Below, in pieces: positions 1 to 7,682 of a stretch of DNA of 20,126 nucleotides (positions are counted from its first letter, which is position 1; every line of letters begins with the position of its first letter). The notes under the pieces are model-generated. The model was not told the DNA's origin. It did not search any database and saw only the letters and a program-made list of their open reading frames with translations. A program made the translations under genes and the position numbers. The stretch is from an uncultured Collinsella sp. (lineage in GTDB: Bacteria; Actinomycetota; Coriobacteriia; Coriobacteriales; Coriobacteriaceae), in the NCBI GenBank assembly GCA_900544645.1, contig UQWG01000034.1, positions 1 to 20,126 of the forward strand, read 5' to 3'.

Positions 1-26
1 TGGACGGCACCGAGCCGTACGCTTGA
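1..26 (+). CDS. 3' end of an upstream gene (partial)
   Basis: The window opens a few bases before a TGA at 24-26. Read in that frame the last residues would be DGTEPYA. A strong terminator begins 7 nt later, which fits the end of a real gene. Too little is present to name the protein, and the frame is inferred only from the nearby stop and terminator. Confidence 0.35.
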
Positions 27-32
27 ACTGAG

Positions 33-64
33 AAGGGGGAGGCCTCGCGGCCTCCCCCTTTTTT
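33..64 (+). terminator. Rho-independent terminator of the upstream gene
   Basis: A perfect 12-bp stem (33-44 with 49-60) encloses the tetraloop TCGC and is followed by a run of six T at 59-64. It separates the preceding gene from the acpS operon. Confidence 0.92.
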
Positions 65-114
65 GCGTTTACGGGCTTTTGTCTCACATAGTAGCTGTGT
101 TTTATAACCCTCGT

Positions 115-144
115 TTGTCGCATCTTCTGTGAACGGGCTACAAT
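115..144 (+). promoter_or_regulatory. Probable promoter of the acpS-tsaD operon
   Basis: TTGTCG (115-120) and TACAAT (139-144) are separated by 18 nt, a good sigma-70-type arrangement ending 29 nt before the acpS start. A second possible pair lies just upstream: TTGTCT (79-84) and TTATAA (102-107), 17 nt apart. No other convincing promoter was seen between the next genes of the operon. Confidence 0.55.
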
Positions 145-173
145 AACTTAGTCTGTGCGATATGGAGGTGAAC

Positions 174-713
174 ATGGCTGAAGCTGGTATCGGCGTTGAT
201 ATCGTCGAGATTTCCCGCATGAAATCAATTCTTGAAAAGACGCCGTCGTTTGCTCGGCGTGTGTTTACCGAAGAAGAGTGTGCGTATTGCGATGCGTCAT
301 CGCGCCCCGCCGCTCACTATGCGAGCCGCTTTGCTTCGCGCGAGGCGGTGCTTAAAGCTCTCGGCACGGGTTTTAGTCAAGGCGTGGGTCGCAAGGATGT
401 TTCGGTAACGCGTGATAAACTCGGCAAACCGAAGGCGCTGCTTTCGGGCCGTGCTCTCGAGATCGCTCAAGAACTGGGTGTTGTTGAGGTCGCTCTTTCC
501 ATTACGCTTACAGGAGACTTGGCCGTTGCGAATGCCATCGCGATTACCGAAGATGCTCGGCCTAAGCCAAAAGAGGAAAAGGTGAGCACCAAGAAACGCG
601 TAGCGCAGACATTTAAAGAGGCTCGCTCTGTTTTAGATGAGCTTGAGCAGCTGCAGAATTCAGCATTGACGGAGCACCTGGGCGATGCTTCGCAAGATAA
701 GCTAGGAGCATAG
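174..713 (+). CDS. acpS: Holo-[acyl-carrier-protein] synthase with C-terminal extension
   Basis: Transfers 4'-phosphopantetheine from CoA to the serine of acyl carrier protein, in the cytoplasm, enabling fatty acid synthesis. GVDIVEISR near the N-terminus supplies the metal-binding Asp (D9), and SRFASREAVLKALG supplies Glu57 and Lys61, the family signature. The start was set at 174 because GGAGGTG (164-170) lies 3 nt upstream; an in-frame ATG at 162 would overlap this ribosome site. Two things are odd. The protein has 179 residues against about 120 in the usual family, with a charged tail after residue 130. The usual SxSH motif near the end of the domain reads SITLT, so the His is missing. 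First gene of the operon; its TAG directly abuts the nnr ATG. Confidence 0.88.
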   Translation: MAEAGIGVDIVEISRMKSILEKTPSFARRVFTEEECAYCDASSRPAAHYASRFASREAVLKALGTGFSQGVGRKDVSVTRDKLGKPKALLSGRALEIAQELGVVEVALSITLTGDLAVANAIAITEDARPKPKEEKVSTKKRVAQTFKEARSVLDELEQLQNSALTEHLGDASQDKLGA

Positions 714-2330
714 ATGAAACCGGTTTTGAGTACCGAAGAAGTCGTTCGTCTCGAGGATATCATCGAACGCGAAGGGACTTCGAAGGCCGAGCTTATGGAG
801 CTAGCGGGTGAGTTTGCCGCCAACGAGGTCTTGAAGCTCAATCCCGATCGGGTTCTCGTTCTGGTCGGTTTTGGTAATAATGGCGGCGACGGTTGGGTTG
901 CCGCCGATATCCTGAGCCATAAGGGTGTGGACGTGGATATCGTTTCTCCGGTTGAGCCGGATGAGATTCCTGCTGCTCTGGCACGTCATGTTGCTCGTCG
1001 TACTGCCGGCCGCGATGTGCACGTTTGCGTCGGCCCCTCGCGTGACGAACTCGAGGTTTTGATCGATAAGGCCGATGTTGTTGTCGATGCCATTTTTGGT
1101 ACCGGTTTCCATGGAAATCTGCGTGCGCCGTTCTCCATCTGGATTCCTACGGTCAATGAATGCGCCGATTGTGTCGTATCCATTGATGTTCCCTCGGGCC
1201 TGAATGCCGAGACGGGCGTTGTTGATGACGACTGCATTCGTGCCGAGCATACGGTGACGATGATTGCGCCCAAGATTGGTCTGTATAGCGCTGATGGTCC
1301 TGAGTATGCTGGCGATTTGATCTGCGGCAATCTTTACGACCGTCTTGACGAGGTCATCGATGATGTCGACCACGCCGCCGAGATTGTCGAGCCCGGTGAC
1401 TTAGTTGATTACTTTGCCCCACTACCTACGAATATCGATAAGTATTCCCGTGGCTCTGTGCTTATTGTCGCCGGATCTGCGCAATATCCTGGTGCTGCCA
1501 TTATGGCGGCCAAGTCTGCAGCTCGCGCGGGTGCTGGTTACGTGGCAGTCGCGGCTCCTGACGCCTGCGCCAATCTTATTCGCATGGCACTTCCTTCGAT
1601 TCCCGTCTTTGCTATTCCGTCTGATTCCCGCGGCTCCTTTGGCGCCGCTGCGCGCATGACGGTGTGCGAGATTGCAAAGAAGTACAGCTGTGTACTGTGC
1701 GGTCCCGGTATGACGACATCTGCCGGCGCTATGCAGGTGGTTTCGGGCTTGCTCGAGCTTGATGTGCCGCTTATCTTGGACGCCGATGCACTCAACTGCC
1801 TTGCTAAGATTGCCATTGACGGTATTGATAGTAATCCCGAGATGTATCGTCGCGAGCAGCCGTTGGTTATGACGCCGCACTATCGTGAACTTTCGCGTCT
1901 GGTTGCCGGTGACGAGGTGAACGACCTTGGTACTGCGATTGCAGCCGCGCAGAAGGTTGTCTGGGCTGCAGGCTCTGACAATCTGGTGGTCATTGCCAAG
2001 GGGCCGACGACGGCTATCTGTGGCGTTGAGCGTGTGCTGCTGCCGCTCTCGGGTCCGGCTTCTCTGGCAACTGCCGGTTCGGGTGATGTCCTCGCGGGTA
2101 TTTTGGCCGGCACGCTTGCCACCATGCGCGACGAGATGGATCGTTGGGAGTTGCTGTATTCGTACGCCGTCGCACTTCACAGCTACGCCGGTTTTGCCGC
2201 GGCGACGGAGTATGGTGAGAAGAGCGTCATCGCGACCGATCTTATCGACTTGATCGGTCCGGCCATGGAACTGGCGGCAAAGGATGCGCTCGAAGATCTG
2301 GGAATCATGGATGAAGGGTCGGATGACTAA
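714..2330 (+). CDS. nnr: Bifunctional NAD(P)HX epimerase / ADP-dependent dehydratase
   Basis: Repairs hydrated NADH and NADPH. The N-terminal YjeF domain (about 1-215) epimerises the R and S forms, and the C-terminal ribokinase-like domain (about 235-530) dehydrates S-NAD(P)HX using ADP. The epimerase motif FGNNGGDG is at 53-60, followed by DAIFGTGFHG and SIDVPSGLNAETG. The dehydratase half shows GSAQYPGAA, LILDADALN, a TPHYRELSRL segment, and GSGDVLAG, whose Asp458 is the likely catalytic base. Length (538 aa) is normal for the fused bacterial enzyme. ATG follows the acpS stop with no gap, and TAGGAG inside the end of acpS serves as ribosome site, suggesting translational coupling. Confidence 0.94.
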   Translation: MKPVLSTEEVVRLEDIIEREGTSKAELMELAGEFAANEVLKLNPDRVLVLVGFGNNGGDGWVAADILSHKGVDVDIVSPVEPDEIPAALARHVARRTAGRDVHVCVGPSRDELEVLIDKADVVVDAIFGTGFHGNLRAPFSIWIPTVNECADCVVSIDVPSGLNAETGVVDDDCIRAEHTVTMIAPKIGLYSADGPEYAGDLICGNLYDRLDEVIDDVDHAAEIVEPGDLVDYFAPLPTNIDKYSRGSVLIVAGSAQYPGAAIMAAKSAARAGAGYVAVAAPDACANLIRMALPSIPVFAIPSDSRGSFGAAARMTVCEIAKKYSCVLCGPGMTTSAGAMQVVSGLLELDVPLILDADALNCLAKIAIDGIDSNPEMYRREQPLVMTPHYRELSRLVAGDEVNDLGTAIAAAQKVVWAAGSDNLVVIAKGPTTAICGVERVLLPLSGPASLATAGSGDVLAGILAGTLATMRDEMDRWELLYSYAVALHSYAGFAAATEYGEKSVIATDLIDLIGPAMELAAKDALEDLGIMDEGSDD

Positions 2331-2332
2331 TC

Positions 2333-3478
2333 ATGAATAAAGCCGATTTGACGCGCTGGTCCTGGGTCGAGATCGACCGCGGGGCGCTCCGTCGCAACAC
2401 GAGGGCCTATAAGAACTTGCTGAATCCACGTCAGCGCCTGTGCTGCGTGGTCAAGGCCGATGCTTATGGCCATGGAGCTGTTGAGTGCGCCAAGATCATG
2501 TATTCGGCCGGTGCCGACATGTTTGCCGTGGCGACGGTTAACGAGGGCGTTGAGCTCCGACAGGGCGGGATTACGAAACCCATCCTCATCCTAAGCGAGC
2601 CGCCTATCGAGGCCATTCCGACGTTGCTCGAGTTTGATATCATGCCTTCGGTCTATACGTCTGACTTTGCTCTTGCGTATGGCGAATGTGCCGTCGCGGC
2701 GGGCAAAGTGGGCAAGTATCATCTCGCCATCGAGACGGGCATGAATCGTATCGGCGTTCACTACACGCAGGTGCTCGACTTTGTCCGCGGTATAAATTTC
2801 CATCGCGGTATTCAGTGCGACGGCGTATTTACGCACTTCGCCACGGCCGATGAACCTTCGGGCTGGGACTACAAGCTGCAGTGTCAGCGCTTTACCGAGG
2901 CCGTTCAGGCCATTAAGGATGCGGGTTTTGAGTGCGGTATCGTGCACTGCGCCAACACGCCGTCCTCGATGCTCGACCCCTCGATGCATTTTGATATGAT
3001 CCGCGCCGGCGTTGGCTTGTATGGCATGCAGCCGTGCGAGCTGAGTGGCCGCGTGATGCAGCTTGATCCCGTTATGAGCGTCCATGCGCGTGTGACGCGC
3101 GTGGCACACCCTGCGATGGGTGAGGGCGTGGGCTACGGTTTTACCTACCGCGTACCGCGTACGCGCGTTCAGATCTGCACGCTGCCGATCGGTTATGCCG
3201 ATGGCCTATCGCGTACGCTTTCCAATCGTATGGATGTGCTGTATCGCGGCGAGCGTGTGCATCAGGTTGGCAATATCTGCATGGACCAGTTTATGGTCGC
3301 CATTCAGTCCAACCCGGCACACGAGATTCCCGAGGCCGAGTATGGTGACGAGATGATCATTGTCGGCCGCGATGGCGATGCCGAGATCACTATGGACGAG
3401 ATGGCCCGACTGCGCGGAACGATTAACTACGAGGTCGCCTGCGGCTTTGGCATGCGTCTCGACAAGGTCTACGTGTAG
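2333..3478 (+). CDS. alr: Alanine racemase
   Basis: PLP-dependent conversion of L-alanine to D-alanine for peptidoglycan. VVKADAYGHG carries the PLP-binding lysine (K41), and the second catalytic base is the tyrosine of YGFTYRV (Y272). MIRAGVGLYGM, PIGYADGLSR and GNICMDQFMV are further family signatures of the TIM-barrel and C-terminal beta domains. At 381 aa it has full length. The ATG is 2 nt after the nnr stop, and the start region has no strong ribosome site, so coupling to nnr translation is likely. The nnr-alr neighbourhood is common in bacteria, often with acpS. Confidence 0.95.
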   Translation: MNKADLTRWSWVEIDRGALRRNTRAYKNLLNPRQRLCCVVKADAYGHGAVECAKIMYSAGADMFAVATVNEGVELRQGGITKPILILSEPPIEAIPTLLEFDIMPSVYTSDFALAYGECAVAAGKVGKYHLAIETGMNRIGVHYTQVLDFVRGINFHRGIQCDGVFTHFATADEPSGWDYKLQCQRFTEAVQAIKDAGFECGIVHCANTPSSMLDPSMHFDMIRAGVGLYGMQPCELSGRVMQLDPVMSVHARVTRVAHPAMGEGVGYGFTYRVPRTRVQICTLPIGYADGLSRTLSNRMDVLYRGERVHQVGNICMDQFMVAIQSNPAHEIPEAEYGDEMIIVGRDGDAEITMDEMARLRGTINYEVACGFGMRLDKVYV

Positions 3479-3486
3479 GAGCCGCT

Positions 3487-4107
3487 ATGGGCGTCATGCA
3501 CATCCCCGGCCATACCCATCAGGCACCACGTGAGGTCGCACTCGAGGAAATTGAGGCCGTTCTGGGCGATTGTCACCTCTGCCAGCTCTACCAGTCGCGT
3601 CACAATATCGTGTTTGGCGTGGGAAACCCCCGCGCTCGCGTGATGTTTATTGGTGAGGCGCCGGGCCGCAATGAGGATTTGCAGGGCGAGCCCTTTGTGG
3701 GGGCGGCAGGCGAGGACCTCAACGGCATTTTGTCGCTGGCGGGCCTCAAACGCGAAGACGTCTACATTGCCAACGTGCTTAAGTGCCGCCCGCCGGGAAA
3801 CCGCAATCCGCGTCCCGAGGAAGTGTTGGCTTGCTCGCCGTTTTTGCGTGAGCAGATTCGAAGCATCTGGCCCGATATTATCGTGACGCTCGGCAACCCC
3901 GCGACGCACTTTGTGCTTAAGACCGAGATTGGCATTACTAAGCTGCGCGGCAGGTTCCACCAGATGGGGCATTTTGTAGTAATGCCCACGTTCCATCCGG
4001 CAGCAGCGCTGCGCAATCCGGCGTGGCAGGAGCTGCTGGAGGAAGACTTTAAGATGCTGGGCGACTATCTGGAGCGACATCCCGCACCAGAGGACGCCTC
4101 GGAATAA
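3487..4107 (+). CDS. Family 4 (iron-sulfur) uracil-DNA glycosylase
   Basis: Removes uracil from DNA and starts base excision repair. The family 4 marks are present: four cysteines spaced for a 4Fe-4S cluster (C29, C32, C100, C116), motif 1 GEAPG (56-60) followed by NEDLQGEPFVG, the NVLKCRPPGNRNP segment, and motif 2 with His170 in FHPAAALRN. Length of 206 aa is normal. TAGGAG (3476-3481), overlapping the alr stop, precedes the ATG by 5 nt; an in-frame ATG at 3496 is a weaker alternative. It sits between alr and tsaE in the same operon, which does not by itself explain its role. Confidence 0.92.
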   Translation: MGVMHIPGHTHQAPREVALEEIEAVLGDCHLCQLYQSRHNIVFGVGNPRARVMFIGEAPGRNEDLQGEPFVGAAGEDLNGILSLAGLKREDVYIANVLKCRPPGNRNPRPEEVLACSPFLREQIRSIWPDIIVTLGNPATHFVLKTEIGITKLRGRFHQMGHFVVMPTFHPAAALRNPAWQELLEEDFKMLGDYLERHPAPEDASE

Positions 4108-4119
4108 TAAGGAGCATAT

Positions 4120-4626
4120 ATGTCCCTGGAGCGCCTGGGGGTAGGTACTTACAAAACGACTTGCGCTGCCGATACGGAGTACTTTGGCGAGCTAATTGCA
4201 CCGTGCCTTGAGGACGGCGATGTGCTCATCCTGACCGGTGGCCTGGGAGTGGGCAAAACTCACTTTACCAAGGGCGTCTCGCGCGGGCTGGGCGATGAGC
4301 ATATGGTTACGAGCCCTACGTTTGCGCTCATGGCCGTTCACGATCAAGGTCGTATTCCGCTGTTTCACTTTGATCTATACCGCCTGGAGCATGCCTACGA
4401 GCTCGAGGATACGGGCATTTTCGATGTGCTGGGCTATGAGGGTGCTTGCTTGCTGGAATGGGGCGAACAATTCCAGGACGAGCTGACGGATGAGTATCTT
4501 TCGGTGACGCTCAAGCGTGATGAGGGCGACAGCGATGTGCGAACGATAACGCTCGAGGCACACGGTGACCGCGCAATGGAGCTTTCCCATTTGATTGATA
4601 AGGCTGTACAAGATGAGCTTGCATAA
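4120..4626 (+). CDS. tsaE: TsaE, ATPase of the t6A tRNA modification system
   Basis: ATPase that works with TsaB-TsaD to make N6-threonylcarbamoyladenosine at position 37 of ANN-decoding tRNAs. The Walker A motif GGLGVGKT spans 40-47 (K46). SPTFALM and FHFDLYRLE follow, and LLEWGEQ is the typical C-terminal Walker B-like region. At 168 aa it is near the family length. An AAGGAG site lies 5-10 nt before the ATG. Its end overlaps the start of the next gene by 14 nt. Because the next gene encodes its two partner subunits, co-translation and complex assembly are expected. Confidence 0.93.
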   Translation: MSLERLGVGTYKTTCAADTEYFGELIAPCLEDGDVLILTGGLGVGKTHFTKGVSRGLGDEHMVTSPTFALMAVHDQGRIPLFHFDLYRLEHAYELEDTGIFDVLGYEGACLLEWGEQFQDELTDEYLSVTLKRDEGDSDVRTITLEAHGDRAMELSHLIDKAVQDELA

Positions 4627-6997
4627 CGACAACGCGCTGGTGGTGGCGCTCGATACCTCGACCGACATGCTTGCCTGCGCGGCAAGCTGGATTGATGGGC
4701 AGACGGGCGAGACGAAGCTCGTGAGTGGCGACCACATGTGTCGCCGTCACGCCAACGTTGAGCTCGTGAATACCGTTGATGGCGTGCTGGCTCAAGCCGG
4801 TCTGGATCGCAGCGATGTTGGTTACTACGTGGTCGGCCGCGGCCCGGGGTCGTTTACGGGTGTGCGCATCGGCATCTCCACTGCCAAGGGCCTCGCGCGC
4901 GGTGCCAATGTTCCACTGCTGGGCGTGTCGACGCTCGACGCTTGCGCTTGGACGGCGTGGAAGGCTGGCGTGCGCGGCAAGCTTGGTATCTTGGCCGATG
5001 CCATGCGCGGTGAGGTATATCCGGCACTATATATGCTGGGCGATGAGGGTCCCGAGCGTCAATTTGAGCGCGAACACGTGGTCAAGGCCGCCGTGGCGCT
5101 CGATGAGTGGCGCCGAGCAGCGGACTGGGACCAGGTTCAGCTGACCGGTGACGGTCTCGTGCGCTATGGCAAGCTGCTGGGTGAGGACGAGACCGCCCGC
5201 TGCGTGGAGCGCGACCTGTGGTGGCCTTCGGGCGAGGGCTTGCTGCTCGCGCACGCTGCGGGTGACGGCGATCCGGCTCGCGTCCTGCCGATTTACACGC
5301 GCCTTTCGGATGCCGAGGAAAACGAGCGCAAGCGTCTTGGTCTTGCCGAGAGTGCGCAGAGCGAAATTACGGGCGTTGCCGATGAGCTCGCCGGTCGTCA
5401 TCTGCAGTTCCGTCCCATGGGCGCGGCGGATGCCGAGGGCGCGAGCGCGCTAGAGGCTGCCTGCTTTGAAGGTGCCGGACACGAGGCGTGGACGCCGGGC
5501 ATGTTCCTGTCCGAACTGGGCGAGGACGTCGCTGCGCCGCGCAGTTGGTGGGTGGCACACGACGACGGCAAGCTGCTGGGCCTTGCCGGCGGTATGGTCG
5601 TGGACGGTGATGTGCAGATTCTGGATGTCGCCGTCGACTCGGCACATCGCCGTGAGGGCATTGCCCGCAAGCTGCTGTCGCATGTGAGCTATGATGCCCA
5701 GATGCTCGGCTGCACCACGGCTTCGCTCGAGGTCGAGGACGGCAACGAGGGCGCGATTGCGCTCTATGCCGCTCTGGGCTTTACCGAGGTGGGTCGTCGT
5801 CGTGGCTACTACGGTGTCGGCAAAGACGCCATCGTCATGACGGCCCCACTTCCCCTCGTACTTCCGGTCGATAACGCCTCGCCCGAGCCGACGGCAGCCG
5901 AGCAACGCGTATGGCCGCTGCCTGCGCCTGGGCGCTCCGAGGGGGAGCGCGCCGAAATTGAGCGCCGCCGCCTGGTGCTCGCTATCGAGAGTTCCTGCGA
6001 CGAGACGGCCGTGGCGATTATCGATGCGGATGGCAATATGCTGGCCAACCAGGTGTCGACACAGATTGATTTTCATGCCCGCTTTGGCGGCGTGGTGCCC
6101 GAGATCGCCTCGCGCAAACACGTTGAGGTGATTGTGAGTGTCGTGGATGCGGCGCTCGAGGATGCCGCAGCATCGCTTGGTCTTGAGGGTGGAGCCATTG
6201 CTCCCAGCGAGCTTGCCGCCGTGGGCGTGACACAGGGTCCGGGCCTGGTGGGCGCCCTCGTGGTGGGCGTTGCCTTTGCCAAAGGCTTTGCCTACGCTGC
6301 CGGTAAGCCGCTCGTATGCGTCAACCATCTGGAGGGGCATCTGTTTGCCAACCTGCTGGCGCAACCCGACCTCAAACCGCCGTTTATCTTCACGCTTGTC
6401 TCGGGTGGGCACACCATGCTCGTGCACGTGAAGGCGTGGGGCGACTACGAGGTGCTCGGTGAGACGCTCGACGACGCTGCGGGCGAGGCCTTCGACAAGG
6501 TAGCCAAGGCGTTGGGTCTGGGCTATCCCGGTGGCCCCATCATTTCCAAGCTGGCCGAGACGGGCAACCCCAAGGCGATCGATTTCCCCCGTGCGCTTAA
6601 CAGCAGGGGAGACTATCGCTTCTCGCTTTCGGGCCTTAAAACCGCTGTGACGCTCTACATTGAACAGGAGACCAAGGCCGGGCGCACGATTCACCTGCCC
6701 GATCTGGCAGCTTCGTTTGAGGCAGCTGTCTTTGATGTGCAGTACAAGAAGGCCAAAAACGCACTGCACGCTACCGGATGCAAGGAATACTGCATTGGCG
6801 GCGGCGTCTCGGCCAACCCGCATCTGCGCGAGATGATGATCAAGAAGCTTGGGCGTCAGGGGATTCGCGTAACGGTGCCGCCCTTGTCTGCCTGTACCGA
6901 TAACGCAGCCATGATCGCGGAGGTCGCTCGCCGTAAATTCGACCGAGGTGAAATCTCGCCGTTCGATGTCGACGCCGATCCGAACATGACGTTGTAG
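4613..6997 (+). CDS. tsaD: TsaB-RimI-TsaD triple fusion (t6A synthesis plus N-acetyltransferase)
   Basis: One 794-residue protein holds three usually separate enzymes. Residues about 1-250 are TsaB (LDTST near the start, GRGPGSFTGVRIG, then GLARG), the dimer partner of TsaD. Residues about 263-415 are a GNAT acetyltransferase of the RimI type (LDVAVDSAHRREGIARKLL, NEGAIALYAALGF), which acetylates ribosomal protein S18 in E. coli. Residues about 450-794 are TsaD (IESSCDETA, metal site NHLEGH, LVSGGHT, GEAFDKVAKALGLGYPGGP, GGVSANPHLR, CTDNAAMIA), which transfers threonylcarbamoyl to A37. All core motifs look intact. I chose ATG 4613, inside tsaE; an in-frame TTG at 4595 is possible. Last gene of the operon; a hairpin element starts 12 nt after its stop. 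Confidence 0.93.
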   Translation: MSLHNDNALVVALDTSTDMLACAASWIDGQTGETKLVSGDHMCRRHANVELVNTVDGVLAQAGLDRSDVGYYVVGRGPGSFTGVRIGISTAKGLARGANVPLLGVSTLDACAWTAWKAGVRGKLGILADAMRGEVYPALYMLGDEGPERQFEREHVVKAAVALDEWRRAADWDQVQLTGDGLVRYGKLLGEDETARCVERDLWWPSGEGLLLAHAAGDGDPARVLPIYTRLSDAEENERKRLGLAESAQSEITGVADELAGRHLQFRPMGAADAEGASALEAACFEGAGHEAWTPGMFLSELGEDVAAPRSWWVAHDDGKLLGLAGGMVVDGDVQILDVAVDSAHRREGIARKLLSHVSYDAQMLGCTTASLEVEDGNEGAIALYAALGFTEVGRRRGYYGVGKDAIVMTAPLPLVLPVDNASPEPTAAEQRVWPLPAPGRSEGERAEIERRRLVLAIESSCDETAVAIIDADGNMLANQVSTQIDFHARFGGVVPEIASRKHVEVIVSVVDAALEDAAASLGLEGGAIAPSELAAVGVTQGPGLVGALVVGVAFAKGFAYAAGKPLVCVNHLEGHLFANLLAQPDLKPPFIFTLVSGGHTMLVHVKAWGDYEVLGETLDDAAGEAFDKVAKALGLGYPGGPIISKLAETGNPKAIDFPRALNSRGDYRFSLSGLKTAVTLYIEQETKAGRTIHLPDLAASFEAAVFDVQYKKAKNALHATGCKEYCIGGGVSANPHLREMMIKKLGRQGIRVTVPPLSACTDNAAMIAEVARRKFDRGEISPFDVDADPNMTL

Positions 6998-7009
6998 CTG
7001 GTACGACGC

Positions 7010-7144
7010 GGTCCCCGGACGGAGGGGCCGGATATAAGGTTTCCTGCTCTACAGTCCTGCGCAAGACGAAGGCCACATTAAGTGGCCTTCTTTGCGTGCG
7101 GAACTCGCGATAAACCTTATATCCGGCCCCTCCGTCCGGGGGCC
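7010..7144 (+). repeat. Variable-arm hairpin element, copy 1
   Basis: Left arm 7010-7042 and right arm 7112-7144 are complementary over 33 bp with one G-T wobble (T7012 with G7142). They enclose a 69-nt core at 7043-7111. The core begins CCTGCTCTACAGTCCTG, contains an inner 9-bp hairpin GAAGGCCAC-ATTAA-GTGGCCTTC (7068-7090), and ends GCGGAACTCGCGAT. The same core occurs at 7328-7396 (reverse strand) and 12096-12164, but the arm sequence is unique to this copy. It starts 12 nt after the tsaD stop and is followed by TTTCTG, so it may also terminate or protect the operon transcript. No coding content is seen. Family identity is unknown to me. Confidence 0.93.
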
Positions 7145-7285
7145 TTTCTGTATCGATATAGCTTCTGGGCTGGTTTGGCGTCGACAACGTCCAGCAAGGT
7201 TAACAAGCCAGCGTCGAATTTCCGGCGTTCTTTAGCTGAAAGAAAAAGTTGGCGTGCGGAGCTTTGCTCCGCATTTGGGATGGGA
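7145..7285. other. Spacer between the two convergent hairpin elements
   Basis: No convincing gene is seen. The notable structure is a small hairpin at 7255-7273 (TGCGGAGC, loop TTT, GCTCCGCA). On the minus strand it is followed, after 7 nt, by a T-rich stretch (complement of 7243-7247), so it might be a weak minus-strand terminator. The 9-mer GCGTGCGGA at 7252-7260 also occurs in the cores of the flanking elements, possibly a scrap of a further copy or chance. Confidence 0.4.
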
Positions 7286-7438
7286 GCCCCTGAGAGCCGC
7301 GGGAGCCGGGCGGCGCATATGAACTTTATCGCGAGTTCCGCACGCAAAGGAAAGCACTTAATGTGCTTTCCGTCTTGCGCAGGACTGTAGAGCAGGAAAG
7401 TTCATATGCGCCGCCCGGCTCCCGCGGCTCTCAGGGGC
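7286..7438 (-). repeat. Variable-arm hairpin element, copy 2 (reversed)
   Basis: Arms 7286-7327 and 7397-7438 are perfectly complementary over 42 bp. They enclose a 69-nt core (7328-7396) that, read on the minus strand, matches copy 1. It differs at eight positions, which form four compensated base pairs in the inner hairpin (GGAAAGCAC-ATTAA-GTGCTTTCC). The arm sequence is unrelated to those of copies 1 and 3 apart from the AAA/TTT next to the core. Orientation is opposite to copy 1, 141 nt away, so the two copies converge. Unlike copies 1 and 3, no recognisable gene ends just before it on its own strand. Confidence 0.93.
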
Positions 7439-7535
7439 ATCTCTCATGCAAAAACTGTCGTGAGGTAAAGTCCGAGGTCAGTGGCGTTTTATACCGAGAA
7501 ATCCAAAAAAGTTGAAAATTCATTACAAATTTGCG

Positions 7536-7564
7536 TTGACTTTAGGTAACTAAAGTTTCATACT
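7536..7564 (+). promoter_or_regulatory. cstA promoter with internal palindromic operator
   Basis: TTGACT (7536-7541) and CATACT (7559-7564) are 17 nt apart, with an A/T-rich stretch upstream that could act as an UP element. The spacer holds the inverted repeat ACTTTAG-GTAA-CTAAAGT (7539-7556), which would place a bound repressor between the -35 and -10 boxes. The left half TTAGGT resembles half-sites of DtxR-family metal regulators, but the right half does not match well, so the regulator is unknown. The predicted leader is about 235 nt long. Confidence 0.6.
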
Positions 7565-7635
7565 CCTTTTCAACCACTGGGGGATGTGAACACGCACGGA
7601 TCGTTCGCATCATGATTGAAGAGGATTTCTTAGAC

Positions 7636-7680
7636 ATGTTCACGCATCAGCTAAACATTATCAGCGTAGTAATTATCTGA
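7636..7680 (+). CDS. Putative Ile/Val-rich leader peptide of cstA
   Basis: A 14-codon frame encodes MFTHQLNIISVVII and ends at TGA 7678-7680; six of its last seven residues are Ile or Val. GAAGAGGA (7618-7625) is a fair ribosome site 10 nt upstream. An in-frame ATG at 7612 would add eight residues. The stop lies directly before an 8- to 10-bp hairpin, a second overlapping hairpin and a strong terminator, all ahead of cstA. This is the layout of ribosome-mediated attenuation as in ilv operons. The peptide itself has no recognisable function beyond this. It is short enough that chance cannot be excluded. Confidence 0.5.
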   Translation: MFTHQLNIISVVII

Positions 7681-7682
7681 TG

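Noticed and set aside
5450..6823. A 457-codon minus-strand frame opposite the RimI-TsaD part
   Set aside because: Composition is rich in Arg, His and Gly with no recognisable motif; the plus strand encodes intact TsaD motifs.
7117..7347. A 76-codon minus-strand frame across the two hairpin elements
   Set aside because: Part of it lies in the element arms and cores and no ribosome site is evident. The middle section reads somewhat protein-like, but not enough to support a gene.
7010..7438. Hairpin elements as invertible DNA switches
   Set aside because: Invertible segments of one family share their inverted repeats because a recombinase reads them. Here the repeats differ in every copy and only the inside is conserved. 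No promoter in the core or recombinase nearby was seen.
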